DNA of 64,000 nt from Bradyrhizobium sp. BR13661 (GTDB lineage Bacteria > Pseudomonadota > Alphaproteobacteria > Rhizobiales > Xanthobacteraceae), in assembly GCF_029892425.1 (NCBI RefSeq), contig NZ_JARXWB010000033.1, positions 26,138-90,137 of the forward strand, in the 5' to 3' direction. The number at the start of each line of letters is the position of its first letter. Position 1 is the first letter of the stretch. The position numbers and the translations under genes are program-made. The notes below the pieces were generated by a model. The model was not told the origin of the DNA and did no database searches. It saw only the letters and a list, made by a program, of their open reading frames with translations. Positions 1 to 8,161 of the stretch are shown piece by piece.

Positions 1-1458
1 AATGATGACGAGCACCTTCGGATCCTTGTCGGTGCCGTTGTACTCATCCATGTAGCCGATCTGCCAAGTGGTCCCACTCTTCTCCTTGGCGTTGGCGTAT
101 TTGACCGGATATGGATAGGTCACAAAATCCTTCCAGAAGGACTTTTGCGGATCGATCTTTTCGGCCACGCCTGGCACGCGATAGTTCTTGTCGACGAACT
201 TCTGCGCGCGGTCGAGTGCCGCGACGTCATCCATGAAGGCGACGAATTTCGGATCGTTCTTGCGATCGTTGATGATCGGGAACACGCCGTAATGCGCGAC
301 CGGACTCTCCTCCGCGATGAGGTCAGCACCGGGCACGCGATCAACGGCCTTCTGGGCGAGCTTGAAGTTGAGCCACTGGTCGTTGGTGATGTGCATCACC
401 AGCGTGCGCGCGCGGATGCGACCGAGATAGGGATTGACGTTGTGGATCTCGCCGACCCGGTTGCGCCAGACGAGGTCGACTGCGTCGTAGAGCTTGGCCC
501 GGTTGGTGACGCTCAGTCCCGCCTTCTCGTTCGGCGCGTCCCAGTAGAAGATCTCAGGCTGCACCGCACTCCAGTTCTGGGTCGTACGGAAGCCAAAGTC
601 GTAACCGGTCATGCCCAGGATCGACCAGCCGAACGCCACGCCCGGCACCGGATGCTTTTCCTTGGGCAGCTTGTAATAGTCGCCCTTGGTCGCCTGCCAC
701 ACTGGGTCGGACTCAATCGCGGCCGTCATCATCTGAAACGTCCAGTTGCCGACGGGGTCCTCGCTATCCGACTGCGTGGTGCCGCCGATCGGCATCAGCG
801 CGTTGACATATTCCGGATGCATCACGCCCCAGACATAGGTCTGCGTGCCGCCCATCGAGACACCAGCGACCAGTGCAACGCGTGCGACCTTCAACTCGTC
901 ACGCAGCAGGCGATAATTTGCCTGCACCATGTCGTAGTAGCTGTATTGCGGAAACTTGATGCCGAGACCGTCCGACGGCTTGCTGGCGCCCCAGGTGCCG
1001 AGCGGGTCGACCATGATGACGTAGTAGCGATCGGTATCGATCGGCCGACCAGGCCCGATGATGGGAACGCCGCCCGAAAGCGCAGCGCCCTTGACCCACT
1101 GCTCATACATGTCGGTGGAGTCGCCGGAATAGTAGGAATTGATCACGACTGCATTGGTGATCTCGCCGCTCGCATTCTTTCGGGCGTTGCCGATCGCGAT
1201 GTAGGCGGTGCGCAGCTTGCCCCCACCGAGCGATTCCAGCGTCACGCCGCCCTCGCCGCCGTTCTCCCATTTCGAGGGATCGGCGAGGTCATACTTCCCG
1301 CCGAGGCGGAAGTTGGCGATCTCGTAATATTTCTTGAGACCGTCATGCTGCACCTGCGACGAGCGACGCGTGAACGGCTGCCCCACCGCAAGCGCGGTGC
1401 CGACCAGCAACAGGATCAAACTGACGAAGCAATGTTGGAGCGCGGCTCTCACGGTCAT
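1..1458 (-). CDS. Secreted MetX-fold alpha/beta hydrolase (partial, runs off left edge)
   Basis: Reading from ATG at 1458 the minus strand stays open to base 1 (486 codons, no stop), so the C-terminus is outside the window. The start has a strong GGGAGGAG ribosome site. Residues 1-28 look like a signal peptide (hydrophobic stretch LILLLVGTALAVG). The nucleophile elbow GVSMGG puts the serine at residue 201, and the C-terminal half has a plausible Asp (TNDQW) and His (VAHYG), giving the Ser-Asp-His triad order of the homoserine acetyltransferase (MetX) fold. The export signal and long spacers argue against methionine synthesis; a secreted esterase or acyltransferase is more likely. An FNR/FixK-type box lies about 60 bp upstream. 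Substrate is unknown. Confidence 0.8.
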   Translation of the reverse strand, partial: MTVRAALQHCFVSLILLLVGTALAVGQPFTRRSSQVQHDGLKKYYEIANFRLGGKYDLADPSKWENGGEGGVTLESLGGGKLRTAYIAIGNARKNASGEITNAVVINSYYSGDSTDMYEQWVKGAALSGGVPIIGPGRPIDTDRYYVIMVDPLGTWGASKPSDGLGIKFPQYSYYDMVQANYRLLRDELKVARVALVAGVSMGGTQTYVWGVMHPEYVNALMPIGGTTQSDSEDPVGNWTFQMMTAAIESDPVWQATKGDYYKLPKEKHPVPGVAFGWSILGMTGYDFGFRTTQNWSAVQPEIFYWDAPNEKAGLSVTNRAKLYDAVDLVWRNRVGEIHNVNPYLGRIRARTLVMHITNDQWLNFKLAQKAVDRVPGADLIAEESPVAHYGVFPIINDRKNDPKFVAFMDDVAALDRAQKFVDKNYRVPGVAEKIDPQKSFWKDFVTYPYPVKYANAKEKSGTTWQIGYMDEYNGTDKDPKVLVII

Positions 1459-1517
1459 GACGGACTCCTCCCGGCAATGGTTTTGAGCGCACGCTAGGTC
1501 GGGCATCGGGCCGAGGT

Positions 1518-1531
1518 TTGATTTAGCTCAA
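1518..1531. promoter_or_regulatory. FNR/FixK-type box between divergent genes
   Basis: TTGATTTAGCTCAA matches the TTGA-N6-TCAA core bound by FNR/FixK proteins. It lies between the hydrolase starting at 1458 (minus) and the one starting at 1586 (plus). Its centre is 66 bp from the 1458 start, so a class II start site at -41.5 would leave a leader of about 25 nt. It could also serve the plus-strand gene. Confidence 0.6.
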
Positions 1532-1585
1532 TGGATTGCTCGCGCCTGCGTTGAGGATCGCCGCAATCATCACGCAGGTCCCGCA

Positions 1586-2512
1586 ATGCCCTTCCTCAGT
1601 CACGGCTCATACCGGATCCGCTATGAGCTGGATGGGCCGGCGGATGCACCGGCTTATGTGCTGGTCAACGGTCTCACGCAATATTCCGAGCTATGGGGGG
1701 CCTACCGTGACGCGCTGATCGCGCGGGGCTTCCGGGTCGCGACCTTCGACCTGCTCGGCCAGGGAATCTCCGACAAGCCCGCGCTGTATATCAACCAGGA
1801 CGACCACGTCGCCGTGCTGCATCGGCTGATCGGCGAGCTCGGCGACGGGCCGATCTTCCTCAGCGGCATCAGCTTTGGCGGCCTGATCGCGCTCCGCTAT
1901 GCCATCGAGCATGGCGCGCGGCTGTCGGGCCTCGTGCCGATGAGCTGTTTTGCGGAGCTGTCGCCGCAGCTGCTGCTGATCGGCAATGCCTTGCGCACCG
2001 GGCTCATTCTTGGGGGCACCAGCTATCTCCAGGATCTGCTGCTGCCGATGAACCTGTCCGACGAATGGCTGAAGCCGCTGCTGGACAAGCTCGACAGCGT
2101 CAAACGACAGGGCTGGCTGGTCAACGACGTCTATGCGCTGCAGAACCTGATGGAATCTTTCCTCGACTTCAAGCCGCTCACGCCGCTTCTGGCGTCCATC
2201 GCTCTGCCGACCATGATCCTGAATGGCGAGTTCGACTTCCTTACGCCGCGGGCGCTGCACGAAACCCTCCGTGTCGAGATTCCCAACAGCGCGCTCGTCA
2301 TCATCCCGAGAGCGTATCACGCCTTCACGCTCGAGAAGGCGGCGCTGACAGCGGATCTGTTGGCGCGATTTGCCGAGGACGTGATGGCCGGCCGCTGGCA
2401 AGGCAACAAGCAGGTGTTGATCGCGCCGGAAGATCCCGGCGGTGCGCTTGCGCCCTTCCCTGAAGGCTACGACCATCTGCGCGCGATCCCGGTGCAGAGG
2501 GCCGCGACATGA
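1586..2512 (+). CDS. Alpha/beta hydrolase, cytoplasmic
   Basis: The 308-residue protein has the alpha/beta hydrolase fold: an oxyanion-region segment VLVNGL, nucleophile elbow GISFGG (Ser near residue 94), acid residue in NGEFDFLTP and a histidine in RAYHAFTLE. There is no signal peptide. The size and lid region after the elbow resemble esterases and lactonase-like hydrolases, but no specific substrate can be read. It overlaps the next gene by ATGA, so the two are translated together. The FNR/FixK-type box at 1518 is 55 bp upstream and may drive this pair as well as the divergent hydrolase. Confidence 0.85.
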   Translation: MPFLSHGSYRIRYELDGPADAPAYVLVNGLTQYSELWGAYRDALIARGFRVATFDLLGQGISDKPALYINQDDHVAVLHRLIGELGDGPIFLSGISFGGLIALRYAIEHGARLSGLVPMSCFAELSPQLLLIGNALRTGLILGGTSYLQDLLLPMNLSDEWLKPLLDKLDSVKRQGWLVNDVYALQNLMESFLDFKPLTPLLASIALPTMILNGEFDFLTPRALHETLRVEIPNSALVIIPRAYHAFTLEKAALTADLLARFAEDVMAGRWQGNKQVLIAPEDPGGALAPFPEGYDHLRAIPVQRAAT

Positions 2513-3117
2513 GCACATTCTTTGGCCCCCTGGAGCCTGATGGCCGCGTATCGCCGCGCCAGCAGACGCGGGTGGCTGCGTTCCTGGTCTCCGCCCATGG
2601 CGCGTTGGCGCGCCAATTCGGACTGGCTCTCCCCGCGAAATTCGAGGCCGCCTGGCAGACCGAGTTGAACGCGCAGTTCTATCGCGAGAGCGAGATCGTC
2701 TCGCTGCTGATGCGCGCGACCACATGGGTGCCGGACCTTGCGCTCGTCCCCCTGGCGGCGTCCTGGGAAATAGCCTGGCTCCCCGTCCCGACCGACGGCA
2801 TCGCCGATCACGCCCACGCGCAGGCCATCCACCTTGCGACACTTGCGCACGCCGTGCACGCCGGGATACGGCCAGCAGCGCTGCTGCCGACAGAGGCAAA
2901 CGCGAACGACCCCTTCGTGTTCGCCCTCCGCCGGATCGAATTCGAAAGCAGCCGGCTGCTGCAGGCGCAGATCCTGTACCTGAAGGGGCCGGACCTCCTT
3001 CCTTTCCGGGACTCCGTCAGCGCCGCGCTCGAACGACGGCATGCCGAGGTGCGCCGGCTCTGGACGGAGACGCTGGAAAGCATCGGCATCTCATTTGCGG
3101 ATGACACGAAGCGTTGA
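2509..3117 (+). CDS. Hypothetical protein, co-translated with the upstream hydrolase
   Basis: A 202-residue soluble protein I do not recognise. It has no signal peptide or transmembrane segment, is largely helical in appearance, and contains a tryptophan-rich middle (TTWVPD, ASWEIAWLPVP). The ATGA overlap with the alpha/beta hydrolase suggests a fixed stoichiometry or shared task. Its stop codon lies inside the next FNR/FixK-type box at 3114-3127. Codon use matches its neighbours. Confidence 0.75.
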   Translation: MSTFFGPLEPDGRVSPRQQTRVAAFLVSAHGALARQFGLALPAKFEAAWQTELNAQFYRESEIVSLLMRATTWVPDLALVPLAASWEIAWLPVPTDGIADHAHAQAIHLATLAHAVHAGIRPAALLPTEANANDPFVFALRRIEFESSRLLQAQILYLKGPDLLPFRDSVSAALERRHAEVRRLWTETLESIGISFADDTKR

Positions 3118-3127
3118 CGCAGATCAA
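3114..3127. promoter_or_regulatory. FNR/FixK-type box upstream of atoDA
   Basis: TTGACGCAGATCAA fits the TTGA-N6-TCAA pattern and is close to known FixK2-type sites. The centre is 73 bp before the atoD ATG, so a start site at -41.5 would give a leader of about 32 nt. The site overlaps the stop of the preceding gene, which supports a fresh transcription unit beginning at atoD. Confidence 0.7.
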
Positions 3128-3193
3128 AGATGCAGGATCGCGCGCGCCCAAGATTGATGTGCATCTCTCAAGCCTGCCGAGCGGGGTTCGTCC

Positions 3194-3841
3194 ATGAAGG
3201 CCGTTTCCGTCGAAGAAGCCGTTGCGATGATCCCGGCCGGCGCGAGCGTCATGGTCGGCGGGTTCATGGGCGTCGGCACGCCCGAGCGTCTGCTCGACGA
3301 GCTCGTCCGGCAGAACAAGACCGGCCTGTCATTGATCTGCAATGATGCGGCCACGCCCGGCAAGGGTGTCGGCAAGCTGTTCGATGCGGGGCATGTCGCG
3401 AAGCTGACCGCCACCCATATCGGGCTCAATCCGAAGGCGCAGCAGCAGATGCTGGGCAACCAGATCGCGGTCGAGCTCGTGCCCCAAGGTACCTTCGTCG
3501 AGCGCATCCGCGCCGGTGGCTGCGGCCTCGGCGGCGTGTTGACGCCGACCGGCGTCGGCACGCTCGTTGCCGAAGGCAAGCGCCAGATCGAGGTCGACGG
3601 CAAGCCGTTCCTGCTCGAGACCGCCATCCGCGCCCAGTTCGCGCTGGTCCACGCCTTCCTCGCCGACTACCTCGGCAACCTCACCTACGCGCTCACGGCG
3701 CGCAATTTCAATCCGATCATGGCGATGGCGGCGGACACGGTGATCGTGACGGCCGAGCATATCGTCCCCGTCGGTGTGATCGCGCCGGATCATGTCGTGA
3801 CGCCGGCGCCGCTCGTCGACTATCTCATTGCGAACGGGTAA
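3194..3841 (+). CDS. atoD: Acetyl-CoA:acetoacetyl-CoA transferase alpha subunit (AtoD-like)
   Basis: The 215-residue protein follows E. coli AtoD closely, with the glycine-rich CoA-binding stretch MVGGFMGVGTP near the N-terminus, LVPQGT, GGVLTPTGVGT and the ARNFNP segment. AtoDA moves CoA between acetyl-CoA and acetoacetate or short fatty acids. The beta subunit starts 4 bp after this stop. With phosphotransacetylase and acetate kinase nearby, a role in interconverting acetate, acetyl-CoA and acetoacetyl-CoA is likely. A 3-oxoadipate CoA-transferase role (PcaI-like), tied to the hydroxyquinol cluster further on, is possible but the sequence is closer to AtoD. Confidence 0.9.
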   Translation: MKAVSVEEAVAMIPAGASVMVGGFMGVGTPERLLDELVRQNKTGLSLICNDAATPGKGVGKLFDAGHVAKLTATHIGLNPKAQQQMLGNQIAVELVPQGTFVERIRAGGCGLGGVLTPTGVGTLVAEGKRQIEVDGKPFLLETAIRAQFALVHAFLADYLGNLTYALTARNFNPIMAMAADTVIVTAEHIVPVGVIAPDHVVTPAPLVDYLIANG

Positions 3842-3845
3842 GACC

Positions 3846-4496
3846 ATGGATCCGCAGATCATCATCGCCCGCCGCGTCGCCAAGGAATTGAAGAGCGGCA
3901 ACCTCGTCAATCTCGGCATCGGCATCCCGACGCTGGTGGCGAACTACGTGTCATCAGATCTCAAGGTGTTCTTCCAGTCGGAGAACGGGCTGATCGGCAC
4001 CGGGCCTATCCCCGAGCAGGGCATGGCGCATCCGCTGCTGACCGACGCTGGCGGCCGGCCGATCAGTGCGCTGCCAGGGGCGGCCACCTTCGACAGCGCG
4101 ATTTCGTTCGGCCTGATCCGTGGCGGTCATGTCGACGTCACCGTGCTCGGCGGCCTGCAGGTCGATGCGCATGGCCTCCTCGCCAACTGGATGATCCCCG
4201 GCAAGATGGTGCCGGGGATGGGCGGGGCGATGGACCTCGTCAGCGGCGCCAAGCGCGTCATCGTCGCCATGCAGCACGCCGCCAAGGGCAAGTCGAAGAT
4301 CGTTCCCAAATGCACCCTGCCCCTGACGTCGGCGCGTCCGGTGAGCCTAGTCGTGACGGACCTAGCCGTGATCGGCTTTCCCGACGGCAAGGCGACTCTG
4401 CTGGAAACCGCGCCCAACATCAGCGTCGGCGAGGTCTTGGCGGTCACGGAGGCCGAGCTCGTCGTTCCCGACCATGTCCCCCAGATGAAACTCTGA
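3846..4496 (+). CDS. atoA: Acetyl-CoA:acetoacetyl-CoA transferase beta subunit (AtoA-like)
   Basis: The 216-residue protein starts MDPQIIIARRVA, matching the usual AtoA N-terminus, so I chose ATG 3846 over an in-frame start at 3828 that would overlap atoD. It has the catalytic glutamate motif SENG, followed by GTGP, then LPGAATFDSA, IRGGHVDVTVLGG and the PGKMVPGMGGAMDL segment typical of the beta subunit. The Glu forms the glutamyl-CoA intermediate in this family. It is in an operon with atoD and the MaoC hydratase. Confidence 0.92.
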   Translation: MDPQIIIARRVAKELKSGNLVNLGIGIPTLVANYVSSDLKVFFQSENGLIGTGPIPEQGMAHPLLTDAGGRPISALPGAATFDSAISFGLIRGGHVDVTVLGGLQVDAHGLLANWMIPGKMVPGMGGAMDLVSGAKRVIVAMQHAAKGKSKIVPKCTLPLTSARPVSLVVTDLAVIGFPDGKATLLETAPNISVGEVLAVTEAELVVPDHVPQMKL

Positions 4497-4506
4497 GGTG
4501 ACGGCC

Positions 4507-4965
4507 ATGCGGGTGTTCAGCGACTTCAACGAGATCAAATCCGCCGTTGGCACCGAGATCGGCGTCAGCGACTGGGTCGAGGTGACCCAGGATCGCATCA
4601 ACCAGTTTGCGGAGGCGACCTGCGACGAACAGTGGATCCATGTCGACCAGGCGCGCGCCGCCAAGGAGATGCCCGGCGGCAAGACCATCGCCCATGGGCT
4701 GCTGTCGCTCGCACTCGCGCCGCTGTTCATCCGCTCGGTGATCGGGCTGAAGGGCCTGCGCAATACGCTCAACTATGGCGCCGACCGGATTCGCTATCTC
4801 GCGCCGGTGCCGGCAGGTTCAAAGCTGCGCGGCCGCGTCAGCGTCGCGGAGGCCGAGGACGTGCCGCCGGACGGGCTGCGCGTGAACTACCATCTCGTGA
4901 TCGAGATCGAGGGCGGCAAGAAGCCGGCCTGCGTCGCCGAGCTGATCGCCCTGCACTATCGCTGA
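4507..4965 (+). CDS. MaoC-family (R)-enoyl-CoA hydratase
   Basis: A 152-residue hot-dog-fold protein with the hydratase 2 motif: FAEATCDEQWIHVD followed by GKTIAHGLLSLAL, where Asp and His are the expected catalytic pair. Family members hydrate trans-2-enoyl-CoA to (R)-3-hydroxyacyl-CoA, a PHA precursor; rhizobial NodN belongs to the same group. ATG 4507 is preferred over GTG 4498 because GAGGTG ends 8 nt before it. It lies 10 bp after atoA and completes the operon, linking the CoA-transferase to hydroxyacyl-CoA supply. Confidence 0.88.
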   Translation: MRVFSDFNEIKSAVGTEIGVSDWVEVTQDRINQFAEATCDEQWIHVDQARAAKEMPGGKTIAHGLLSLALAPLFIRSVIGLKGLRNTLNYGADRIRYLAPVPAGSKLRGRVSVAEAEDVPPDGLRVNYHLVIEIEGGKKPACVAELIALHYR

Positions 4966-4989
4966 GCAAAAAGCAGCGTCCGCTATCGC

Positions 4990-5145
4990 GGCGGTTGGGC
5001 TCTGCGGCAAGGGCTGATCATGCCACTATGCCGGTGTTTTGCCCGACGGAGCAACTGGATTTTGGCTGACCTGTTTTCAGCGACGAAAAACGTAATGACG
5101 ACAAGCCTATGCCTACTGTGCATGGGGTTGTTTTCGCTTGTTCGA
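4990..5145. repeat. Probable Bradyrhizobium intergenic repeat
   Basis: This gap between convergent genes contains stretches such as GGTGTTTTGCCCGACGG and GTGCATGGGGTTGTTTTCGC that I recall from many Bradyrhizobium intergenic regions. No open frame or clear terminator is visible. The assignment is from memory and should be taken as tentative. Confidence 0.35.
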
Positions 5146-5152
5146 ATTCGCG

Positions 5153-5941
5153 TCAATCGATGATGTGATAGCCGCCGTCGATGTAGAGTACACCGCCGGT
5201 GATCAGCTTGGCGCCGTCGAGCGCGAGGAACGCCGTAGCATTGCCGACATCGTCAATGCTGACCAGGCTGCGCGTCGGCGCCTTGGATTGCGCCTTGTCC
5301 ATGAGCTCGTCGAATTCAGGGATGCCTGAGGCCGCGCGCGTCGCCAGCGGCCCCGGCGAAATCGCGTGGACGCGAATGCCTTTCGGGCCGAGCTCGGCAG
5401 CGATGTAGCGAACCGAGGCTTCAAGCGCCGCTTTCGCGACGCCCATCACGTTGTAGTTCTCCACCACCATCTGGCTGCCGTAATAGGTCATCGTGAACAG
5501 CGTGCCGCCATTCTTCATCAGGGGCTCGGCGAGATGAGCCATGCGCATGAACGACCAGCACGACACGTCCATGGTCTTCAGAAAGCCGTCGCGACCGACG
5601 TCGACGACACGGCCGTGCAAGGCCTCCTTCGGCGAGAAAGCAATGGAATGAAGCAGGAAATCGAGCTGCCCCCATTCCGATGCGATGCGCTCGAACACGG
5701 CTTCCGTCTGGCCTTCGACCATCACATCCATCGGCATGAAGATCGGCGCCTCCAGCGCCTGCGCCAGCGGCTCGACATGCTTTTTGGCGCGGTCGTTCAG
5801 GTAGGTCACCGCGAGGTCGGCGCCGAGCGCGCGAAACGCCCGCGCGCAGCCCCAGGCGATCGACTGGTCGTTGGCGATGCCGACGATCAATCCCTTCTTG
5901 CCCCTGAGGGCCACCTTGCTGTCAGGGAATACGGGGATCAT
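5153..5941 (-). CDS. fabI: Enoyl-[acyl-carrier-protein] reductase (NADH), FabI type
   Basis: The 262-residue short-chain-dehydrogenase-like protein has the FabI NADH site GIANDQSIAWG (21-31), the SIAFSPKEAL loop (99-108) and the catalytic Tyr-x6-Lys as Y163 and K170. It catalyses the last reduction of type II fatty-acid elongation. It is the last gene of the DUF3141-pta-ackA-fabI operon and overlaps ackA by ATGA. Since rhizobia usually carry another fabI, this copy may be a specialised paralogue for acyl chains made under low oxygen. Confidence 0.95.
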   Translation of the reverse strand: MIPVFPDSKVALRGKKGLIVGIANDQSIAWGCARAFRALGADLAVTYLNDRAKKHVEPLAQALEAPIFMPMDVMVEGQTEAVFERIASEWGQLDFLLHSIAFSPKEALHGRVVDVGRDGFLKTMDVSCWSFMRMAHLAEPLMKNGGTLFTMTYYGSQMVVENYNVMGVAKAALEASVRYIAAELGPKGIRVHAISPGPLATRAASGIPEFDELMDKAQSKAPTRSLVSIDDVGNATAFLALDGAKLITGGVLYIDGGYHIID

Positions 5942-7152
5942 GACACCCTCTCAGGTCTTGTGTTGGTCGCTTGACCGTTCATCAGCAGCGACAGCGTGTG
6001 CTGCGCAATCATCAATTCCTCGTCCGTCGGCACGACATAGACGGGGATCTTGCTATCGGTCCGCGAGATCAGCCGCGCGTGGCGGGCATTCTCCCCGGCA
6101 TCGAGCGTGACCCCGAGCCAGCCAAGCTGCTCGGCGATGCGCGCGCGGATCGAGGCCGAGTTCTCGCCGATGCCGGCGGTGAAAACGAACGCGTCCAGGC
6201 CCTGCAAGGCCGCAGCCAGCATGCCGGCGTTGAGGCCAATGCGATAGACAAAATAGTCGATGGCGAGCCGCGCGTACGGGTCGGGGCTTGCTTCCAGCTC
6301 GCGCATGTCGTTGCTGACGCCGGAGAGCCCCTTCAAGCCGCAGTTGCGATACAGAAAGTCCTGCACCTTGTCCGCCGGCATGCCCTTCTCGGAGATCAGA
6401 TAGAGCACCACGCCGGGGTCGATCTGCCCGGGCCGTGTCCCCATCGGCAATCCGTCGAGCGCCGTAAAGCCCATGGTGCTCTCGACGCTGCGCCCATCCT
6501 TGATCGCGCACATCGAGGCGCCGCTGCCGAGATGGGCCACGATCACGCGCCCCTTCGCGATATCGGGCGCCACGCTCGGAAGCGTGCGAGCGATATATTC
6601 GTAGGACAGACCATGAAAGCCGTAGCGCCTGACGCCCTCGGCATAGAGCTGCTGCGGGATGGCGTAGTGATCGGCCACCAGATCATGCGTGCGGTGGAAC
6701 GCGGTGTCGAAGCAAGCCACTTGCGGCAGCGCCGGAAAATTCGCAAGCAGCGAGCGGATCGGCGCGAGATTGTGCGGTTGATGCAGCGGCGCAAGGCTGA
6801 CAAAGCGCTCGAGACGCGACACCACGCCATGGTCGATCAGCACCGGTCTGGAGAAATCCGGACCGCCATGCACGACGCGATGGCCGACCGCGATCGGCGT
6901 AGCCCTGATCTCGTCGCGCAGCCAATCACCGGCAACGGCCATGGCGGCGGGAACATCAGGCACAGATTCGATCGGATAGGCACGATCGGCAAGCGGATCG
7001 CCGTTTGCGCCGCTGGCGCGCAGACGCGGGCGGCTGCCGATGCCGTCCATCTGTCCCTTGATCTGGCGGCGGAGCACACCGTCACCTTCGGCCGAATAGA
7101 CCTGAAACTTGACGCTGGAGGAGCCGGCATTGACGACAAGGATTGTATCCAT
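5938..7152 (-). CDS. ackA: Acetate kinase
   Basis: The 404-residue protein begins MDTILVVNAGSSSVKF, the first phosphate motif of the ASKHA fold, and carries VAHLGSGAS and the AGIGENSA adenosine motif. It converts acetyl phosphate and ADP to acetate and ATP. I chose ATG 7152, with AGGGA about 8 nt before it, over ATG 7170 or GTG 7173, which overlap the pta stop. It follows pta directly. In Sinorhizobium meliloti a pta-ackA operon with an upstream gene is known to be phosphate-stress-induced. Confidence 0.95.
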   Translation of the reverse strand: MDTILVVNAGSSSVKFQVYSAEGDGVLRRQIKGQMDGIGSRPRLRASGANGDPLADRAYPIESVPDVPAAMAVAGDWLRDEIRATPIAVGHRVVHGGPDFSRPVLIDHGVVSRLERFVSLAPLHQPHNLAPIRSLLANFPALPQVACFDTAFHRTHDLVADHYAIPQQLYAEGVRRYGFHGLSYEYIARTLPSVAPDIAKGRVIVAHLGSGASMCAIKDGRSVESTMGFTALDGLPMGTRPGQIDPGVVLYLISEKGMPADKVQDFLYRNCGLKGLSGVSNDMRELEASPDPYARLAIDYFVYRIGLNAGMLAAALQGLDAFVFTAGIGENSASIRARIAEQLGWLGVTLDAGENARHARLISRTDSKIPVYVVPTDEELMIAQHTLSLLMNGQATNTRPERVS

Positions 7153-7169
7153 GTTCGTATCCCTGGCCA

Positions 7170-8132
7170 TCACGCCGCCACTGTCGGCGCCTTCTGGCGC
7201 CGGGCGCGAGCATAGAGCGCGGCCACCGCGCAGGACGCCATCCGCGCGCGCGGCGAATCCGCCCGCGACGTCAGAACAACGGGCACACGGGCGCCCAGCA
7301 CGATGCCGGCACCATCCGCCTTGGCGAAGTAGGCGAGGTTCTTGGCCAGCATGTTGCCGGCCTCCAGGTCGGGGACGACCAGGATCTGCGCCCGGCCGGC
7401 GACCTCCGACGTGATGCCCTTGATCCGCGCGGCCTCAGGGTCGATGGCATTGTCGAATGCCAGCGGACCGTCCAGCAGCCCGCCGGTGATCTGGCCGCGG
7501 TCGGCCATCTTGCAGAGGGCGGCGGCCTCGATCGTGGATGGAATTTTCGACGTCACGGTCTCCACCGCCGACAGGATCGCAACCCGCGGCGTGTGGCCAA
7601 AGCCGGCCTGGTTATACAGATCGATCGCGTTCTGGATGATGTCGCGCTTGGCGTCGAGATCGGGGAAGATGTTAATGGCGGCATCCGTGACAAAGATGGT
7701 CTCGGCATAAGCAGGTACGTCCATGACGAAGACATGGCTGATGCGTCTGTCGGTGCGCAGGCCGCCGGCCTTGGCGGTGACGGCGCGCATCAGCTCGTCG
7801 GTGTGCAGGCTGCCCTTCATAAGCAGCTCGCCCCGCGCAGCATGAATGAGCTCGACGCCCTTGGCGGCGGCATCGTCGCTATGCGCGGCATCCACGATCT
7901 CGAAGCCGGAGACGTCGAGATCGAATTTGGTGGCGATCTCCCTGATCTTCCGCTCCGGCCCCACCAGGATCGGCCGAATGATCCCCGCGCTGGCGCTGTC
8001 GACGGCACCGCGCAGCGAGGTCTCGTCGCAGGGGTGGACGACGACAGTCGGCGTCGGCGGCGCGGCCCTCGCCGCCGCGATCAGGCGGTCATATTTGCTG
8101 CCGTGTTGGGCTTGCGTCGTCTCGGTCGACAT
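7170..8132 (-). CDS. pta: Phosphate acetyl/butyryltransferase, short single-domain form
   Basis: The 320-residue protein is a PTA/PTB-family transferase without the N-terminal DRTGG part of E. coli Pta. Conserved parts include IIRPILVGPE near the N-terminus, DAAINIFPDLD in the middle and GPLAFDNAID towards the C-terminus. It converts acyl-CoA and phosphate to acyl phosphate, feeding acetate kinase downstream. ATG 8132 has a GGGAG ribosome site and begins 29 bp after the DUF3141 stop; longer in-frame starts would overlap that gene. In related bacteria this enzyme can be fused to a MaoC domain; here a free MaoC protein is encoded nearby. Confidence 0.92.
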   Translation of the reverse strand: MSTETTQAQHGSKYDRLIAAARAAPPTPTVVVHPCDETSLRGAVDSASAGIIRPILVGPERKIREIATKFDLDVSGFEIVDAAHSDDAAAKGVELIHAARGELLMKGSLHTDELMRAVTAKAGGLRTDRRISHVFVMDVPAYAETIFVTDAAINIFPDLDAKRDIIQNAIDLYNQAGFGHTPRVAILSAVETVTSKIPSTIEAAALCKMADRGQITGGLLDGPLAFDNAIDPEAARIKGITSEVAGRAQILVVPDLEAGNMLAKNLAYFAKADGAGIVLGARVPVVLTSRADSPRARMASCAVAALYARARRQKAPTVAA

Positions 8133-8161
8133 CCTGTCACTCCCGCTTCCACCCATGCGCG

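Noticed and set aside
145..1497. Long open frame of 450 codons on the plus strand
   Set aside because: It mirrors the minus-strand hydrolase, which has a signal peptide, a nucleophile motif and a strong ribosome site; the plus-strand protein has no recognisable motif.
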